Assembly: GCA_013407085.1 (NCBI GenBank)
Contig: JACCGJ010004942.1
Location: forward strand, 1 to 64,000
DNA length: 64,000 bases
DNA from: Atriophallophorus winterbourni
Lineage: Eukaryota > Platyhelminthes > Trematoda > Plagiorchiida > Microphallidae
Reading direction: 5' to 3'
Below the pieces are notes generated by a model. The model had not been told where the DNA came from. It made no database searches and saw only the letters and a program-made list of their open reading frames with translations. Shown in pieces: positions 46,091 through 57,745 of this stretch (its first letter is position 1; the number at the start of each line of letters is the position of its first letter). The translations under genes and the position numbers were made by a program.

Positions 46091-48299
46091 CGATTGACCT
46101 TAATTCCAAACAAAATACCGTAAAATTCCCTGGTGTAACAGAAATGTAAAGGTATCATGCAATACTTTACTATATTGTAGAAGCACAAAATAAGTTAGAA
46201 TTTGTAAATAAATTTAGACTTTGAGGCAAAAGAGGTGAGCAAGACACGGTTTTGGATGGGTATTAAAGGAATATAAAAGGTATGTGTTTTGTGTTAGTCA
46301 GGGGGAGGGTTTATAGAACCTTAAATTATTGTATGAATACTTAATTAAATATGTTTACTTCAATTTCTATTTCGCGGGTTTTTGGTTATTGCGGATGTTT
46401 GGGGAACGTTACAAACACGATATACGAGGAATCACTGTATTTAGAATATACAAAATATTTTTATTTAATTTTATTGTTATTATTTCAAACTAGAATATTC
46501 ACATCATCATTCTTCACGATCACCAAATTTATATTTACCGAAAAACATAACTTTATTTTAAAGGTTAGATGTGGTGAAGAGGTAAATTTAAAACAACGTG
46601 AAGCAAAAATTATTTTCCTAAATCAAATCATAACATTATTCAAATGTATCTTCTTTACAATTATTTCATGTGAAATCTTTGCGGATGCAAATACCGAATA
46701 GAATTGCCGTGAACCAAACAGTGATGATTTAACGTAACCCAAAAGTCGACGTGAAATCCTTCATTTATCCAACATATAATTCACAGTCTAGTTGGACATT
46801 TTTACCTAGTCAAGCGTACCGGTGTTTCTCTGCAATTATCTATCGACATACTTAATTACTCGAAATCAGCCAACGATATCTGAAAATGTTTTCAGGTCTT
46901 ATAAATTGTTTGTTATTCGGTTGTGGATGTTTTCGAAACACGTTCTACAATATCTACCAGATGTAATTGCAATAAATCTAAAACCAAATTTTGTTTCATT
47001 TCACTTATTTAATGATGCTGTTGAAGTTAATCTATGAAGAATTCAGTAAAGCTGATGTTGATGTAAAAGTGGTGAAATCTAAAAAATCGTTATTTTGTAT
47101 TGCCTGCAGGTAATGTATTTGTGAATAACGATTTCATTTTATCTCAAAACAATTTGGTTTCAAAACTGTACCTACTGTTCTATTATTTGCTTTATACAGC
47201 AGTTCAAACGTAAGTTGACGGAAAGTAGGCAGATACATAGTAATTAAAATTATTCGATTTCATTCAAAGTTATTGAATTTTTGATTTAAAATCCAAATTG
47301 CGTTAACATCATTTAATTATAACTAAAATTATATTTAACTTTAGTCTGCACACTTTGTTCCTGAACGAATGTTACAGGCACATAAATAATACAAAGACCA
47401 ATTTTTTCAGATACGATTTATTTCGAGCTGATGGTGATAATAATTGTTCTATTTCGACTAAAAATTAAGTTTTCCCACTTACTTTACGCATCAATGGACT
47501 TCTATGAATCTCTCAAGCTAAATGATAAAATTCATATAAACGTTGTCTAGTTTCGCTTTCAAATATTTTTTTAAACTAGTGTGACTGATTGAGTCTTACC
47601 CTCGTAATTTAATGATAATGTTCAATACAATAATTCTATAATTGCTTACTGACAAACAATGTTATCAGTTTAGAAGCGCGGCATATTTCAGACATTTTGG
47701 CTTTTTTATTGATGCCCACACATTTTAATCTTTAATATTTGATTGTCACAAAATCATCCTTATTGCAAAACGGTATATTTTCAAGTGAGATAATGAAAAT
47801 ACCAGAGATACTTTATTATTTGTTACATTTATGCCCTAATACAGCATACAAACTTGCTCACATTCATATCACGAATACTGCCAAGAAAATGGCTGTCGGC
47901 AACACTGTTGAAAAAGAAAATGGCAGAGAGTGCACGCCTAATGATTGGAAAATAAAATAAAATTGTCTCATTCGACCTGTTTCACATTCCCGAATGTTCG
48001 GAAATTTCCCCCGGGAGACGGATGATTTTGGAGAAAGGACATTCTGATAATGAAATTAAAACAAAATCATATTGAAAATGATACTAAAATCAACATTTTA
48101 ATCTGAAGATTTTCCAAATATAGATTTTTCAATTTACTTCAAACATGCTGAATGATAGACAATGTTTAACCAACATTAAAAACGAACGACTAAAGATTAG
48201 CAACGATAAAGATATCTACCTTTTTCCATGTACATGTTGTGAATCCCAACTGGAAACAAGCATCAAATGAAAAGGGACACACATAAATCAAATTTTGAA
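46091..48299. other. A+T-rich sequence without recognised features
   Basis: Plus-strand frames of 116 (46351-46701), 71 and 73 codons occur but are low-complexity, hydrophobic and lack recognisable motifs or splice borders. No repeats shared with other parts of the window were noticed. Confidence 0.35.
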
Positions 48300-48934
48300 T
48301 TTCATCAGCATTTTATAAACGGAGTGGCGTCAGATAACCAGATAACCACAGCAGAGTTCAACGAGATGGGGAGTTACCTTACCTTGTACACATCTCGGAA
48401 ATAGCGGTTACTAAACTGAGAACATTCGGGATCTATGTTGCACAAAAACCTGGAAAAAACACTTCGCGCAATTGTCAAAACCGATAAAATCCATACGTAG
48501 AAATATCATGCAGAAATTTTGAGATGTATTACGTCGGACATTTTGAGAGAAGACAAGGTACGAGACTACAGAGCATTAATTGGCAGTGCGAATAAACGAC
48601 ACCTAGTCCCTTAGATCTCTGGAGAAATAAATTTGATTTGAATAAATGTTCATTCAGAGCCACCGACAGAAAACGCCATATACGGGAATTTCTCGTGGCA
48701 TGGCATCAAAGTACACAGTCCCTTAACCGACGCATGTATGTAAGCAGTAACTACGAACCAATGAATTAACGCTTGATTTAAAAGCGGCGAAGGAATTGCA
48801 ACAAGCACCTCAGACACGTAAGAGAACATGGTATAAATGTGATAAGCTCTAGGTCCGTTTTGCTTCGAAAAAATTTAGGTTAATGCTTATTATTTTGGTG
48901 ACGAAAGGTAGGCAGCGAAATATGTAAGCTTGGT
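48300..48934. other. Unidentified, less A+T-rich stretch
   Basis: The base composition is more balanced than the neighbours and short plus-strand pieces look protein-like (for example KHFAQLSKPIKSI and REFLVAWHQSTQSL), but frames are broken and no family was recognised. It may be an old mobile element. Confidence 0.3.
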
Positions 48935-51270
48935 TGTTGTTGTTGGCTTCCTTCGGTCGAAGTCAACCATGGATGTACATCACATTCGCATGAATTTTCA
49001 TGTTCTACAGCTTACTGAATGACTAAACATTCCGATTTGGGAGGAACCATCTCTCCCACAGCGCTGACAACGATAGTCAGAACTTAGCTGTATTACATCA
49101 GTTGCTCCCCGGCGGCGTGATCTGCGTTCCGCAGACAAGAGCTCTATCTGCTCCTGCCCAGATTGCAGACGACCCTTTACACAATGCCTTCAATGTGAGC
49201 GCTCAAGAGCAAGTTCTTCCTAACTAGCTTTCATATCTGATTTACAAACATCTTTGTACCGCAAGTGCGGTCTGCCTAATGGTCGACTTCCTAATTGCAA
49301 CTCACCGTATAGTAGATCTTTCGGAATACGATCATTTTCCATTCAATAGACATGACCAAGCCAATGCAGGCGGCGCTGACTTATTATGGTGAACATACTC
49401 TGTAGACCAGCTTTTGAAAACACTTCAGTATTATTCACTTTGTCCATCCACGATATGTTCAAGATACGACGGGTGCTTCGTAGGTGGAAAGCATTTAGCT
49501 TCCGTTCGTGACTTGCGTAGGGGGTCCAGGTTACCATGCCGTACAGTAAAGTATTTAGTCCGCACGCGCTGTTTACCATCATTTTTGTCTTTACAGACAG
49601 CTTGCGGTTATGCCAAACACGAGAGTTTAATCTGGGCAAAATGACGACTCCTCTGTCAATCCGCTTATCAATCTCCGTGTCTAGCGACTGGTTATTCGCA
49701 ATGATTGGACCAATATATGTGAAATGATGTACTGATTAAAGCTGACAGTTTCCAACAGTGATGATGGAAGGCGATAAAGTCCGTTGACTAGGGACTTTGT
49801 TCTTGCTCATGTTGATTGTTAGCCCGAAGTCTGTGCATGCCGACGAAAAACAGTCAATTACTGACTGAAGGCGCTCTTAAAGGTTGGCAATAAAAGCTGC
49901 ATAGTCCGCAAACAATAGGTCACGGATAATCACATCCCGTACATTGGTTTGTGTTCTCAGCCGGTACAGTTTGAAAAGCTTGCGTAGGTGAATGTCTTCT
50001 GCCCTTGTCCAAAACGTGTGCTTCAGAATCAGAGCAAAGAAAAAGCCGAACAACGTGAAAGCAAGAACACACCATTGTTGACGCCCCGGCGAATTTCGAA
50101 GGCTTTTGAGCTGAAACCGTTAAAATGGACTCAGCCATTCATGTTTAAGTGGAACGAAATGCAGACTTAATAGGAGCCGTTCTAATTTTGTTTGGACCAA
50201 ATGCTCTCTTCATCCCATCACACATACCGTGAAACTTTCCAGTATCCGCAGCGTTTTGGTTACTAAGGCTAATTTCAGTCCAATAATCATTTGCACATCG
50301 TCTTGCAGTCTGTTGGCCCTTATTTCTAGCTGCTCCCGAAAGTCGTTAGTTTTCATCTGTTGGCATACACTTGAACTTCAATAATGCTGACCGTTTCTCA
50401 TCCAACACAGCAGTCATCTGATATATTTTGCTTCGAACCAGTCGCTCGTTCAAGCTTCCTACTGACCGTAAGTAGAAAGTGCGACTCAGCATATGAAGCT
50501 TTTTATCGATTCTCAGTTTTCTGAAACTGATTCTAGTGGGGTTGTCTTGCTGAATTCGGTTGTGAAGGCTTTTGCAAATCACGCAGCTAGATTGTGTTCG
50601 CACATGCGAGTGACGTCCATCCTAGGATTAGCAGACAATTTGTTCGGTGAACTCTAGTGTGGAGAAGCTTTAGTTTTGCACAGAACAGTGAATGATCAGT
50701 GCCACAGACTGCGCGTTGATATGATCTGGTGGGAAGTAAGCTTCCTGTATTAGAGCGCCTAACAAGAAAAAGATCAAGCTGATGTCAGTGCTTAGAGCAA
50801 GGATGTTTCCAAGAGACTTTATGCTGTGGTTTTGTTTGAAAGAAAGTGTTACTGACACGAAGACTGAACTGTGTGCACAATTTTAATCGGCGATGCCCAT
50901 TTTCATCGATTTTACCTACACCGTACCTCCCGAGACAGTTTTGCTAAGACTCGTAATCTGCACCTACTCAAGCATTATAATCACCCAATACCACTACCCA
51001 GTTTCTTTGTGGTACATTTTTTAGGTCTGTTACGAGGTTATGGTGAAAAGCGTCTTTATCAGTAGGCGTCTCAGAGAGCGTCGCTGCATAAAGGTTGACC
51101 AACGTAATGGTACCAGTAATGCACTTCAGATCTAGAGTCCAAATCCGTTCACTCCCACTGCTGTATCGGTTATGCTGGTTTTATTAGGTCGTTTCGAACG
51201 GCAAACCAAACTCCATGCAGTCGATGCACATCGAAACCCCTTTCTTCCTAAAGATATGTGTAATATATTT
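48935..51270 (-). pseudogene. RTE-A LINE, most complete copy
   Basis: Minus-strand order: endonuclease remnants with TGTITLVNLYAATLSETPTDKD and VVVLGDYNA (about 51120-50970), then the linker with RTQSSCVICKS and SFRKLRIDKKL (frame 50603-50346) and DVQMIIGLKLAL (about 50270). After a deletion comes LFGFFFALILKHTF and VIIRDLLFADYAAFIANL (about 50060-49890; the catalytic second Asp reads Tyr). The thumb and C-terminus lie in frame 49639-49343 (MPRLNSRVWHNRKL, FHLRSTRRILNISWMDKV), ending with the finger-like and 3' blocks to 48935 (CAACAACAAC). The linker-to-RT segment with the MERWVEHF block is missing. Inactive. Confidence 0.85.
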
Positions 51271-51284
51271 CTATTATTATACCA

Positions 51285-51830
51285 GTGTTTGGTAATGGAG
51301 ACGACGACGCTTTACACAATGCCTCCAATGTGAGGGGTCAGGATTATGTTCTGCACACCTTGCATGGTCAATGCCAAGTGTTTTCATATATCTTTTGCAA
51401 ACGTCTTTGTAACGCAAGTGCGGGCAGCACAATGGTCGACTTCCAAAATGCAACTCACATCAGAGTAGATCTTTCGAAATATCACAATATTCCATTCTGT
51501 AGACGCGGCCAAGCCACGGCAGGCAGCGGTGTCTTATTAGGTTGAACGTACTCTGTAGACCAGATTTCAAAGCACTTCAGCATTAGTCACTTTGTCCATC
51601 CACAATCCGTTCAAGATACGAGGAATGCATCGTAGATGGGAAGCATCCATCTTCCGTTCGTGTCTCGCGTTGGTGGTCCAGGTTTCAATGCCGTACATTG
51701 AAGCATTTATTACACACGCGCTGTATACCCTCATCTTTGTCTTAACAGGCAACTTTCGGTTACACCAAACACGAGATTTCAAATATATCACAGCTTCATT
51801 TGCATCAAAATTTCGCATATAGTTTAGAAT
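51285..51830 (-). pseudogene. RTE-A LINE 3' fragment
   Basis: Frame 51818-51567 reads KSRVWCNRKLPVKTKMRVYS, MYGIETWTTNARHERK and HLRCIPRILNGLWMDKVTN. Broken frames continue to GRPHLRYK-like sequence and the KRYMKTLGID block near 51380. It abuts the larger RTE-A copy in the same orientation, so these may be two insertions or a rearranged pair. Confidence 0.8.
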
Positions 51831-52554
51831 ACGAATCTATTATGAAGGAACAACGTTTATCGCGTTGAAGGGATCAACCATTTCCTTCAACTTCGATTAT
51901 CTTTCGTACCAGCATCGAAGAAAATCGATAGCGTATCAAACGGCAGTTCTGATGTGTAAATGAATAGCAATCCCTCGTTCTTGATTTTCTCTGGTCAGTG
52001 CACATTTGGAGACTGGCCACGGTATCGATCTGAACGATGTGGAAGTGTTAACGCGCGGTATTAAACCGTATGGTGAACGCCGACATGCAGTACACGGTCG
52101 AAATCGTTATGCATGGTCGACTTGAAATGCATTTAGGCGAATTGGCAGAAATCTCAACAATCTGGTGCTCAGCATAGATGCCAAAGTAAATAGCTCATTT
52201 ACATCATATTGCTTATAATCAATTAGATTTTCAATTCATAAACTGTTTAACCTCGACTCTAGTAGTAATGTACTTTTACGATTGTGGGTCGCACTGTCAG
52301 CCGTACTTGTTCGCGTCGCTTGCATAAGATGGAAGGGCATACATACTACCTAAAGTGACGAATCGACCACTGTTCCTGATCATGTCTGTGTCGTGACCCA
52401 CCCTAAGCCTGATATATACATTTGTTGGTAAGGTCCGAACATAGGTGATAGGTGTACAGTTAATTAGTCTTGTTCCTTGTCCTGTAGAAGGTTCTTTCAT
52501 TCTGTTAGTGCCCCTTCGAATGTCAAGTGTTTAACATTCACCGTTACAGACTCA
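51831..52554. other. Sequence without recognised features
   Basis: The 52260-52500 part is less A+T-rich, but no motif, ORF or shared repeat was recognised. Confidence 0.3.
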
Positions 52555-52760
52555 ATCAACTTGCCTCAGTTACCAACTAAATCAAACGAGTTTTGTTTCA
52601 ATTATTCGTTTCTCGACATATTATATGCTGTTTAATCTAATTGTTTATTATGTTTTCATCCACTTACATTTCATTTTTTACGATATCATGGTTATCTTTA
52701 AGCTTCATGCTTTCTAGACCCATTAAACACATTGCATTACCTTGAATAACCTCGAATATG
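52555..52760 (+). repeat. CR1-B LINE 3' untranslated fragment
   Basis: ATTATTCGTTTC, ATATGCTGTTTAAT.TAATTGTT and CATTACCTTGAATAA words match 39955-40110 in order. No coding part is attached. Confidence 0.6.
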
Positions 52761-53139
52761 TTTGACGAATCTTCTTTGTCAGAAGAGAAACGTTACCTAA
52801 AAATGGTTTTAACCGATTGCATACAATTTTCCTTCCATATATAATCAAATATTCGGAAACATAAATGAGGAAAAGCTAATCCATATGATTAATATACCAT
52901 AAAGCTGGATACCCTAAGTCATTAACATTAAGTATTCATTTCAATTAAACACAGACCATATTCTATGTAGCTTGAATATTTTGTGTTTAAATCAAATAAT
53001 TATTTAATACTAATGCGTCAGTGTATTAAGTTTTATAGCATAATAAACATATGAAGAAATTGCCCCTACAAGTTAGAAAAAAAAACATTATGTGAACCAC
53101 TCAATTCGCAGGCACTGTGGAAATGTGTTATCTGAGAGC
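52761..53139. other. A+T-rich sequence without recognised features
   Basis: Nothing recognised. Confidence 0.35.
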
Positions 53140-53370
53140 TGGGGATAAGTAGATGCAGCTCTTGACTGCTGAGCATAGATCACGCCGCCGAAATGCAACT
53201 GCGCCGAAATACTGAGTACAACCTATCGCTGTGAGCGGTGCCTGAGATAATGTCACTCCTGATTTGGAATATTTATTCATTCAAATAGCTTCTGAGAATA
53301 AAATCGTCCTGCGCTCGTGATGTACATCCATGGTCGATATCAACCGAAGCAGGCGAACAAAACAACAACA
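53140..53370 (+). pseudogene. RTE-A LINE terminal fragment
   Basis: The plus strand reads QLLTAEHRSRRRNATAPK, the Arg-rich block, then degraded finger-like sequence and the closing GATGTACATCCATGGTCGA block, followed at 53358 by AACAAAACAACAACAA. Confidence 0.7.
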
Positions 53371-53394
53371 ATCATTAAACAGGAGATTTATACC

Positions 53395-53490
53395 TCAAAT
53401 ATTTTGGTACTCACATTCTCAAACATGAAACACATCACCACCGGTTTCAGGCTGTTTGCCGTCATCAGGTTGATGCAGTAAAACTAACTT
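53395..53490 (-). ncRNA. Hammerhead ribozyme motif, position 17 changed
   Basis: CUGAUGA, GAAA and ACCGGU are present (53435-53480), and stem II is GGC/GCC next to a C-U mismatch. The residue before the cleavage site is G, which hammerheads do not accept, so this copy should not cleave. Confidence 0.65.
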
Positions 53491-53639
53491 CAATGACACT
53501 TGAAACATTCGGTAATTTGTAAATTGAGTTTTACTTGAATCCTGTTGTTACTTAGGGATTGTGCAAAAAAAGGGTGTTCAAACATAAAATCATATAATGA
53601 ATCCTGTTCAAGGTCTCAAGGCTCTGCCGGTTGATCAAT

Positions 53640-53730
53640 GTAATGTGTTGTTCACAACCCCATCTAATACACACCACTACCGGTTTCTGGATGTTTGGCG
53701 TCTGCAGGCTGCGAAAGTATGATCAGGATC
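53640..53730 (-). ncRNA. Hammerhead ribozyme motif, decayed core
   Basis: The core reads CUGCAGA instead of CUGAUGA. GAAA, CCGGUA and the stem I strand GUGGUGUGU are intact. Stem II is CGCC/UCCA and no longer pairs well. It is 240 bases from the previous motif and in the same orientation, which again fits a head-to-tail pair. Confidence 0.6.
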
Positions 53731-53754
53731 AAAGTTATAACAAAGTATAACAAA

Positions 53755-54920
53755 GTTATACTCGTTGTTGTTGTCGGCCTCCGTCGTTCGATTTACCATT
53801 GATGTACATCACAATCGCATGAATGTTCATTTTCCACTGTTTTTTCGAATGGCTAAAGATTCCGATTCAGGAGGAACGATCACTTCCGCAGCGCTTTCAA
53901 CGAAAGGAAGAACTCGGTTATTAGGCGTTAGTTGCGCGCCGGCGGTGTGACATGTGTTCAGCAGCCAAGAGTTCTAGCTGCTCCTCTCCAGCTTGCCTAA
54001 ACAATGCGTTCAATGTGAGTGGTCAAGAGCAAGTTCTTTTCAACTAGCGGGGTCAATGCCGATAACTTTTATATCTCTTTTTCAAACGTATTTGTATCGC
54101 AAGTGCGGTCTGCCCAATAGTCGAGTTCCTGATTGCAAATCACAATAGAGTAGATCTTTCGGATCACGACCATTTTCTATCCTGAAGAGGTGGCAAAGCC
54201 AACGCTGGCGGCGCTGTCGTAGTAGGGTGAAAATTAATTGTAGACCAGCTTAGGGGCGATTCAATCTATTGACCAAGGATTTTGGTCTTGCTCATGCTGA
54301 TTGTTAGTGCAAAGCATATGCATGCCGACGATAAATAGTCAATTATCGACGGGAAGTTCCCTTAAGAGTAAGCAATAAATCCTGCATCGTCGGCAAACAG
54401 CAGGACAGGTATTAACTCTTTCTGTGGCTTGGTTTGTGATCTCAACCTGTTCAGTTTGAAAAGCCTCCCATCAATTCGCTTGCTTATTTAAATAATATCC
54501 TAGAAACTCGCCTTAGAAGCAAAGCAAATCAGATGCCGAACAGCGTGGGAGCAATAACAACCCTTGTTGACTCCTCGCCGAATTTCAACGGTATCTAAAC
54601 AGAAATCGTAGGGTTTTGGATACTGAGTCAGATTTCAGTCCAGAAATCATTTTCACATAGTCCTGTAGTCTGTTGTACCTTATTTATAGCTACTATTTGA
54701 AGTCGTACGTTTTCATCGGTTGGTATACCATTGAACCTCAAGAATGTTCACCGTTTTTCATCCAACACGGGAGTAATCACAAGCAATTTTGCTTCGAACC
54801 AGTAGCTTGTTCGAGCTTTCTTTACACCGTAAGTGGAAAGTGCGACTAGGCATATTCAGCTTTTAATCGATTCCCAGATTTCCAAAACTCTGATTTGAGT
54901 GTGATAGTATGATAATTTTA
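53755..54920 (-). pseudogene. RTE-A LINE, internally deleted
   Basis: From the 3' side (53755, GTTGTTGTTG) the minus strand shows the closing block, an Arg/Ser tail, LYCDLQSGTRLLGRPHLRYK and KRDIKVIGIDPAS (about 54130-54050), and a RQRRQRWLCHLFRIENGRDPK block (about 54210-54155). After a deletion comes MSKTKIL-like sequence (about 54300) and RT-region sequence to 54560, then linker-like sequence to 54890. The catalytic motif is absent or unrecognisable. Confidence 0.75.
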
Positions 54921-54924
54921 AATA

Positions 54925-54990
54925 GAGGTCTTAAAAAGAACCACGAGGTTCAGATACACAATCACAAAGTGATTTTTGTTCAAGGAGCTT
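54925..54990. repeat. Tail of a variant-2 hammerhead unit
   Basis: It matches the unit tail: AAGAACCACGAGGTTC then AATCACAAAGTGATT, a perfect 6-bp hairpin. No ribozyme core is attached. Confidence 0.6.
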
Positions 54991-56288
54991 ATTTTCCTGA
55001 AAGACTTTTTCGGTTTACATTTCCATGAGGATCCTGATAGAACTTTCTCTACGAGATGATTGCAAGCTGCACGGAAAAGGACGTTTTGTGTGTGTTAAAA
55101 ATGCAATCCACTAGAACGATTTCGTTACCCCTGTTTTTAGACCGATGTTATTGAACAATTTTTTTATTTTCGCTTCAACTAGCATTGATTTATAAGTTCA
55201 AATCTTTGTCAACCAATAGTTTTTCATTTTCCATAATTTTCAAATCATAACCTTTTTATTCTACACCTTTAGAAAATATAAATGTATTTTATTGTAGTTA
55301 GATCAGTATTCTTATAAAAAACTGCCTCAAATATATTCCATGTTTTATTCAATTTAATGTTCAATAATTAATTTAATCACAATACGTTGCGTTGGTATAC
55401 TGATTCATATAAGATTTCATCTGGGGCCTATGTATCAACAAATAATTGGTCTTCGATCTATAAAATTATAAAAACATTGACTCATTTCATGTAATAATAT
55501 TTATAAATACATGGTATTTTACAACCTGATCTTCCTAATTGAGCGTACATCGCTCGTTCGCTTACAGAATCATAGTATAGATTATTGGAACATTCAATGC
55601 TGTTTGTTTGACGGACGATTAGGGAAGGCAAAATGTTGGACAGTGATTCAATGGAGATTTTAAAAATGAATGAGATGAAAACAAATGTCACTAATTTTGA
55701 AACCAGGGAAGGAAATATATTTGTCAAAATTAGACGGTAAAAGTTATATATTTTATATAAATAAGCATGTTCGATAAATGCAATCATTAATTACCCAGTC
55801 GAATAATTTAAAATATAGAGATTATCAGGTTTCCAATTTGACAACAGCCCATATATAAAACAACAGTAAATATTAAATCAATACGAAACCTATCAGTCGA
55901 TTGGTGTGTGAATGTAATTTAAAAATGCATGCAACTACGTAAAAGGTTTTCATAATCATGAGTTTAGCCACTTCTATATATTGGTGGAACGAAACTGATA
56001 ATTGTGGGTAATGGAAATTCATGGAAATTAGTATATGGCACTGGAAAAGGTTTGTTAAATTTGCCTAATAAAACAACATTTCAAGAAGTGTGGGACGTTT
56101 TAATTTCAGATTGTTATACAATATATTGTGACCCAGATTCGAATGTTTGTTCCGACTGATTCCATCAAATTGTTAAACTGAAAGAAGCATACCTATTTAC
56201 AACACAAGTTACTTTTTATCTAATACAATGACGTATTCTATTTGTTTTGCTGTTTGTTGCTTCAGAAAGTTTTCGGTTTTAATATCTA
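54991..56288. other. A+T-rich sequence with one weak exon-like stretch
   Basis: A 125-base minus-strand stretch at 55566-55690 has an acceptor (TTTCAAAATTAG), a good donor (GTAAGC) and phase 1 to 0, but the product has no clear motif. The surrounding 101-codon frame (55787-55482) is hydrophobic. I see nothing else. Confidence 0.25.
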
Positions 56289-57132
56289 CAGTGGAACCCG
56301 GTACAACGAATCTCTGGGTGGAGAGTAAAATATTCGTTAAAAGCGGAATTCGTTGTAAGTAAAACACATTGTCAGGCATGTGATTTTGCCGCCGTTTTGA
56401 TGTACACGTGTAAACAAATGAAGAATATCTTACCTTTGTGTGTTTCTGCATGCGTGTAATCCATTTGATGATTAGATGATGCCACAGCACACAGATCACA
56501 ACATTAAATCCAAGTTCATGTTAATAATAGTAAATTTATTCTAAATCTTAGTAGTAAAAACATCTTGCAGACAAACTGAAAGTCAAATCTCACGCTTCCA
56601 TGAAGTAGCTGGCGATGTTTTTTATGTTTTAACTTCGCCTCCGCCTCGATCTCTCTCACCACAAATTCAAGTTCTCTTTCAACGTCTCTTCCTTCTATGC
56701 TAAAAATCTCCTGCAGAATTCAAGAGCACTCCTGGCATCTTTCACAGACGGAGCTACCAGTCACAGAGAATTCACGTGATTTTCTTGTGGGTGCGTGCGA
56801 GTCAGTTACCACACTGTAGGCTATGTTGCCTATGTCTCGCCAAGCTGTGTGTGTCAGTTCTATTCTTAGCGCACTGCAGGCCACACCTGACGGAGCGTTG
56901 TGTGTTAAAGGCATGAAAAAGCGAGTTCGTTGTATTTATGAACTTTATTGAACAAACATAGCTGTCGGGAACATGTACAGTGTTCGTAAAAGGCGAGATT
57001 CGTAACGAACATGTTCGTTGTACGTATGCTTTAAATAGGCTTATAAAGAAGGAATTTATTTGAGAAATCATGGTGTGTTCGTTCAACCCAAAAATTCGTT
57101 GTAAACGAGTTCATTTTATGTGGGTTCGACTG
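56289..57132. mobile_element. pogo/Tigger-like element flanked by TA
   Basis: The left end reads CAGTGGAACCCGGTACAACG and the right end, inverted, CAGTCGAACCCACATAAAAT. Both are directly preceded by TA (56287-56288 and 57133-57134), as expected for the Tc1/mariner superfamily. The word TTCGTTGTA recurs inside both halves. At 844 bases it is too short for an intact transposase; minus-strand frames of 94 and 64 codons may be remnants but show no DDE motif. Confidence 0.75.
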
Positions 57133-57422
57133 TATAAGGTTGTGGCACGCTTTGCTGGCCTATATCTATATTAAAATCCATAATCAACCGTTTCAGTTGA
57201 GACTACTGAAATATCATTGTTTTTATAAACAGTTAATAACGCACGAATAAAATAAAATAAAATTTAGCTCCAGATGTATCATCGAATTCTGATCCCGTTA
57301 TCGAATTGTGAAGTCGGTTTAAAATCGATCCTTTATTTAAATCGACAATGATTCGTCAATTTATGAATAGTGCTGATTTACTCCCCTGCAATCTGCCTTT
57401 ACAACGTATTGTCTGTCAAATT
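57133..57422. other. Short A+T-rich spacer
   Basis: Nothing recognised between the TA-flanked element and the hammerhead repeat. Confidence 0.3.
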
Positions 57423-57745
57423 GTTATATAGGGTTCTTACAAAGAAACACGATGTTCAAATACATAATCATAAATGATTCCTCTCCAAGCGCTCGTGGCT
57501 CATATAAAAGACCAATGTATTGTGGTGCTCACATCTCCATCCCTTACACAGCACTATAAGTTTCTGGCTGTTTGTCGTCATCAGGTGGAGACAGAAGGAT
57601 CACGTTAAGTATGCCTTGAAACAGCGGGAAAGCAGTAAACATAGTTTACCTTGTATGCCACTGTTATATAGGGTTCCTACAAAGAACCACGATGTTCAAA
57701 TACAAATCCTGGTCAAGCGCACGAGGCGCATATACAACCGGAAAT
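57423..57745 (-). repeat. Tandem variant-2 hammerhead repeat, 240-bp spacing
   Basis: The block gttatatagggttc occurs at 57423 and 57663, exactly 240 bases apart, each followed by TACAAAGAA.CACGATGTTCAAATAC. Between them lies the ribozyme (57548-57595, minus) and the stretch ending gtatgccact. This is one full unit plus the start of the next. Confidence 0.8.
57548..57595 (-). ncRNA. Hammerhead ribozyme motif, variant 2
   Basis: CUGAUGA is intact and GAAA follows stem II CGAC/GCCA. Stem III has changed to CUUAUA, losing the self-complementary ACCGGU. Stem I pairs CCAC with GUGC, three of four. Probably inactive. Confidence 0.6.

Noticed and set aside
45195..46095. Target-site duplication for the RTE-B-type copy
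   Set aside because: Flanks share only a loose TTGATTTCCA / TTAATTCCA similarity, not a convincing direct repeat.
46351..46701. 116-codon plus-strand frame with hydrophobic stretches
   Set aside because: It is low-complexity A+T-rich sequence without motif, splice border or repeat relationship; length alone is not enough.
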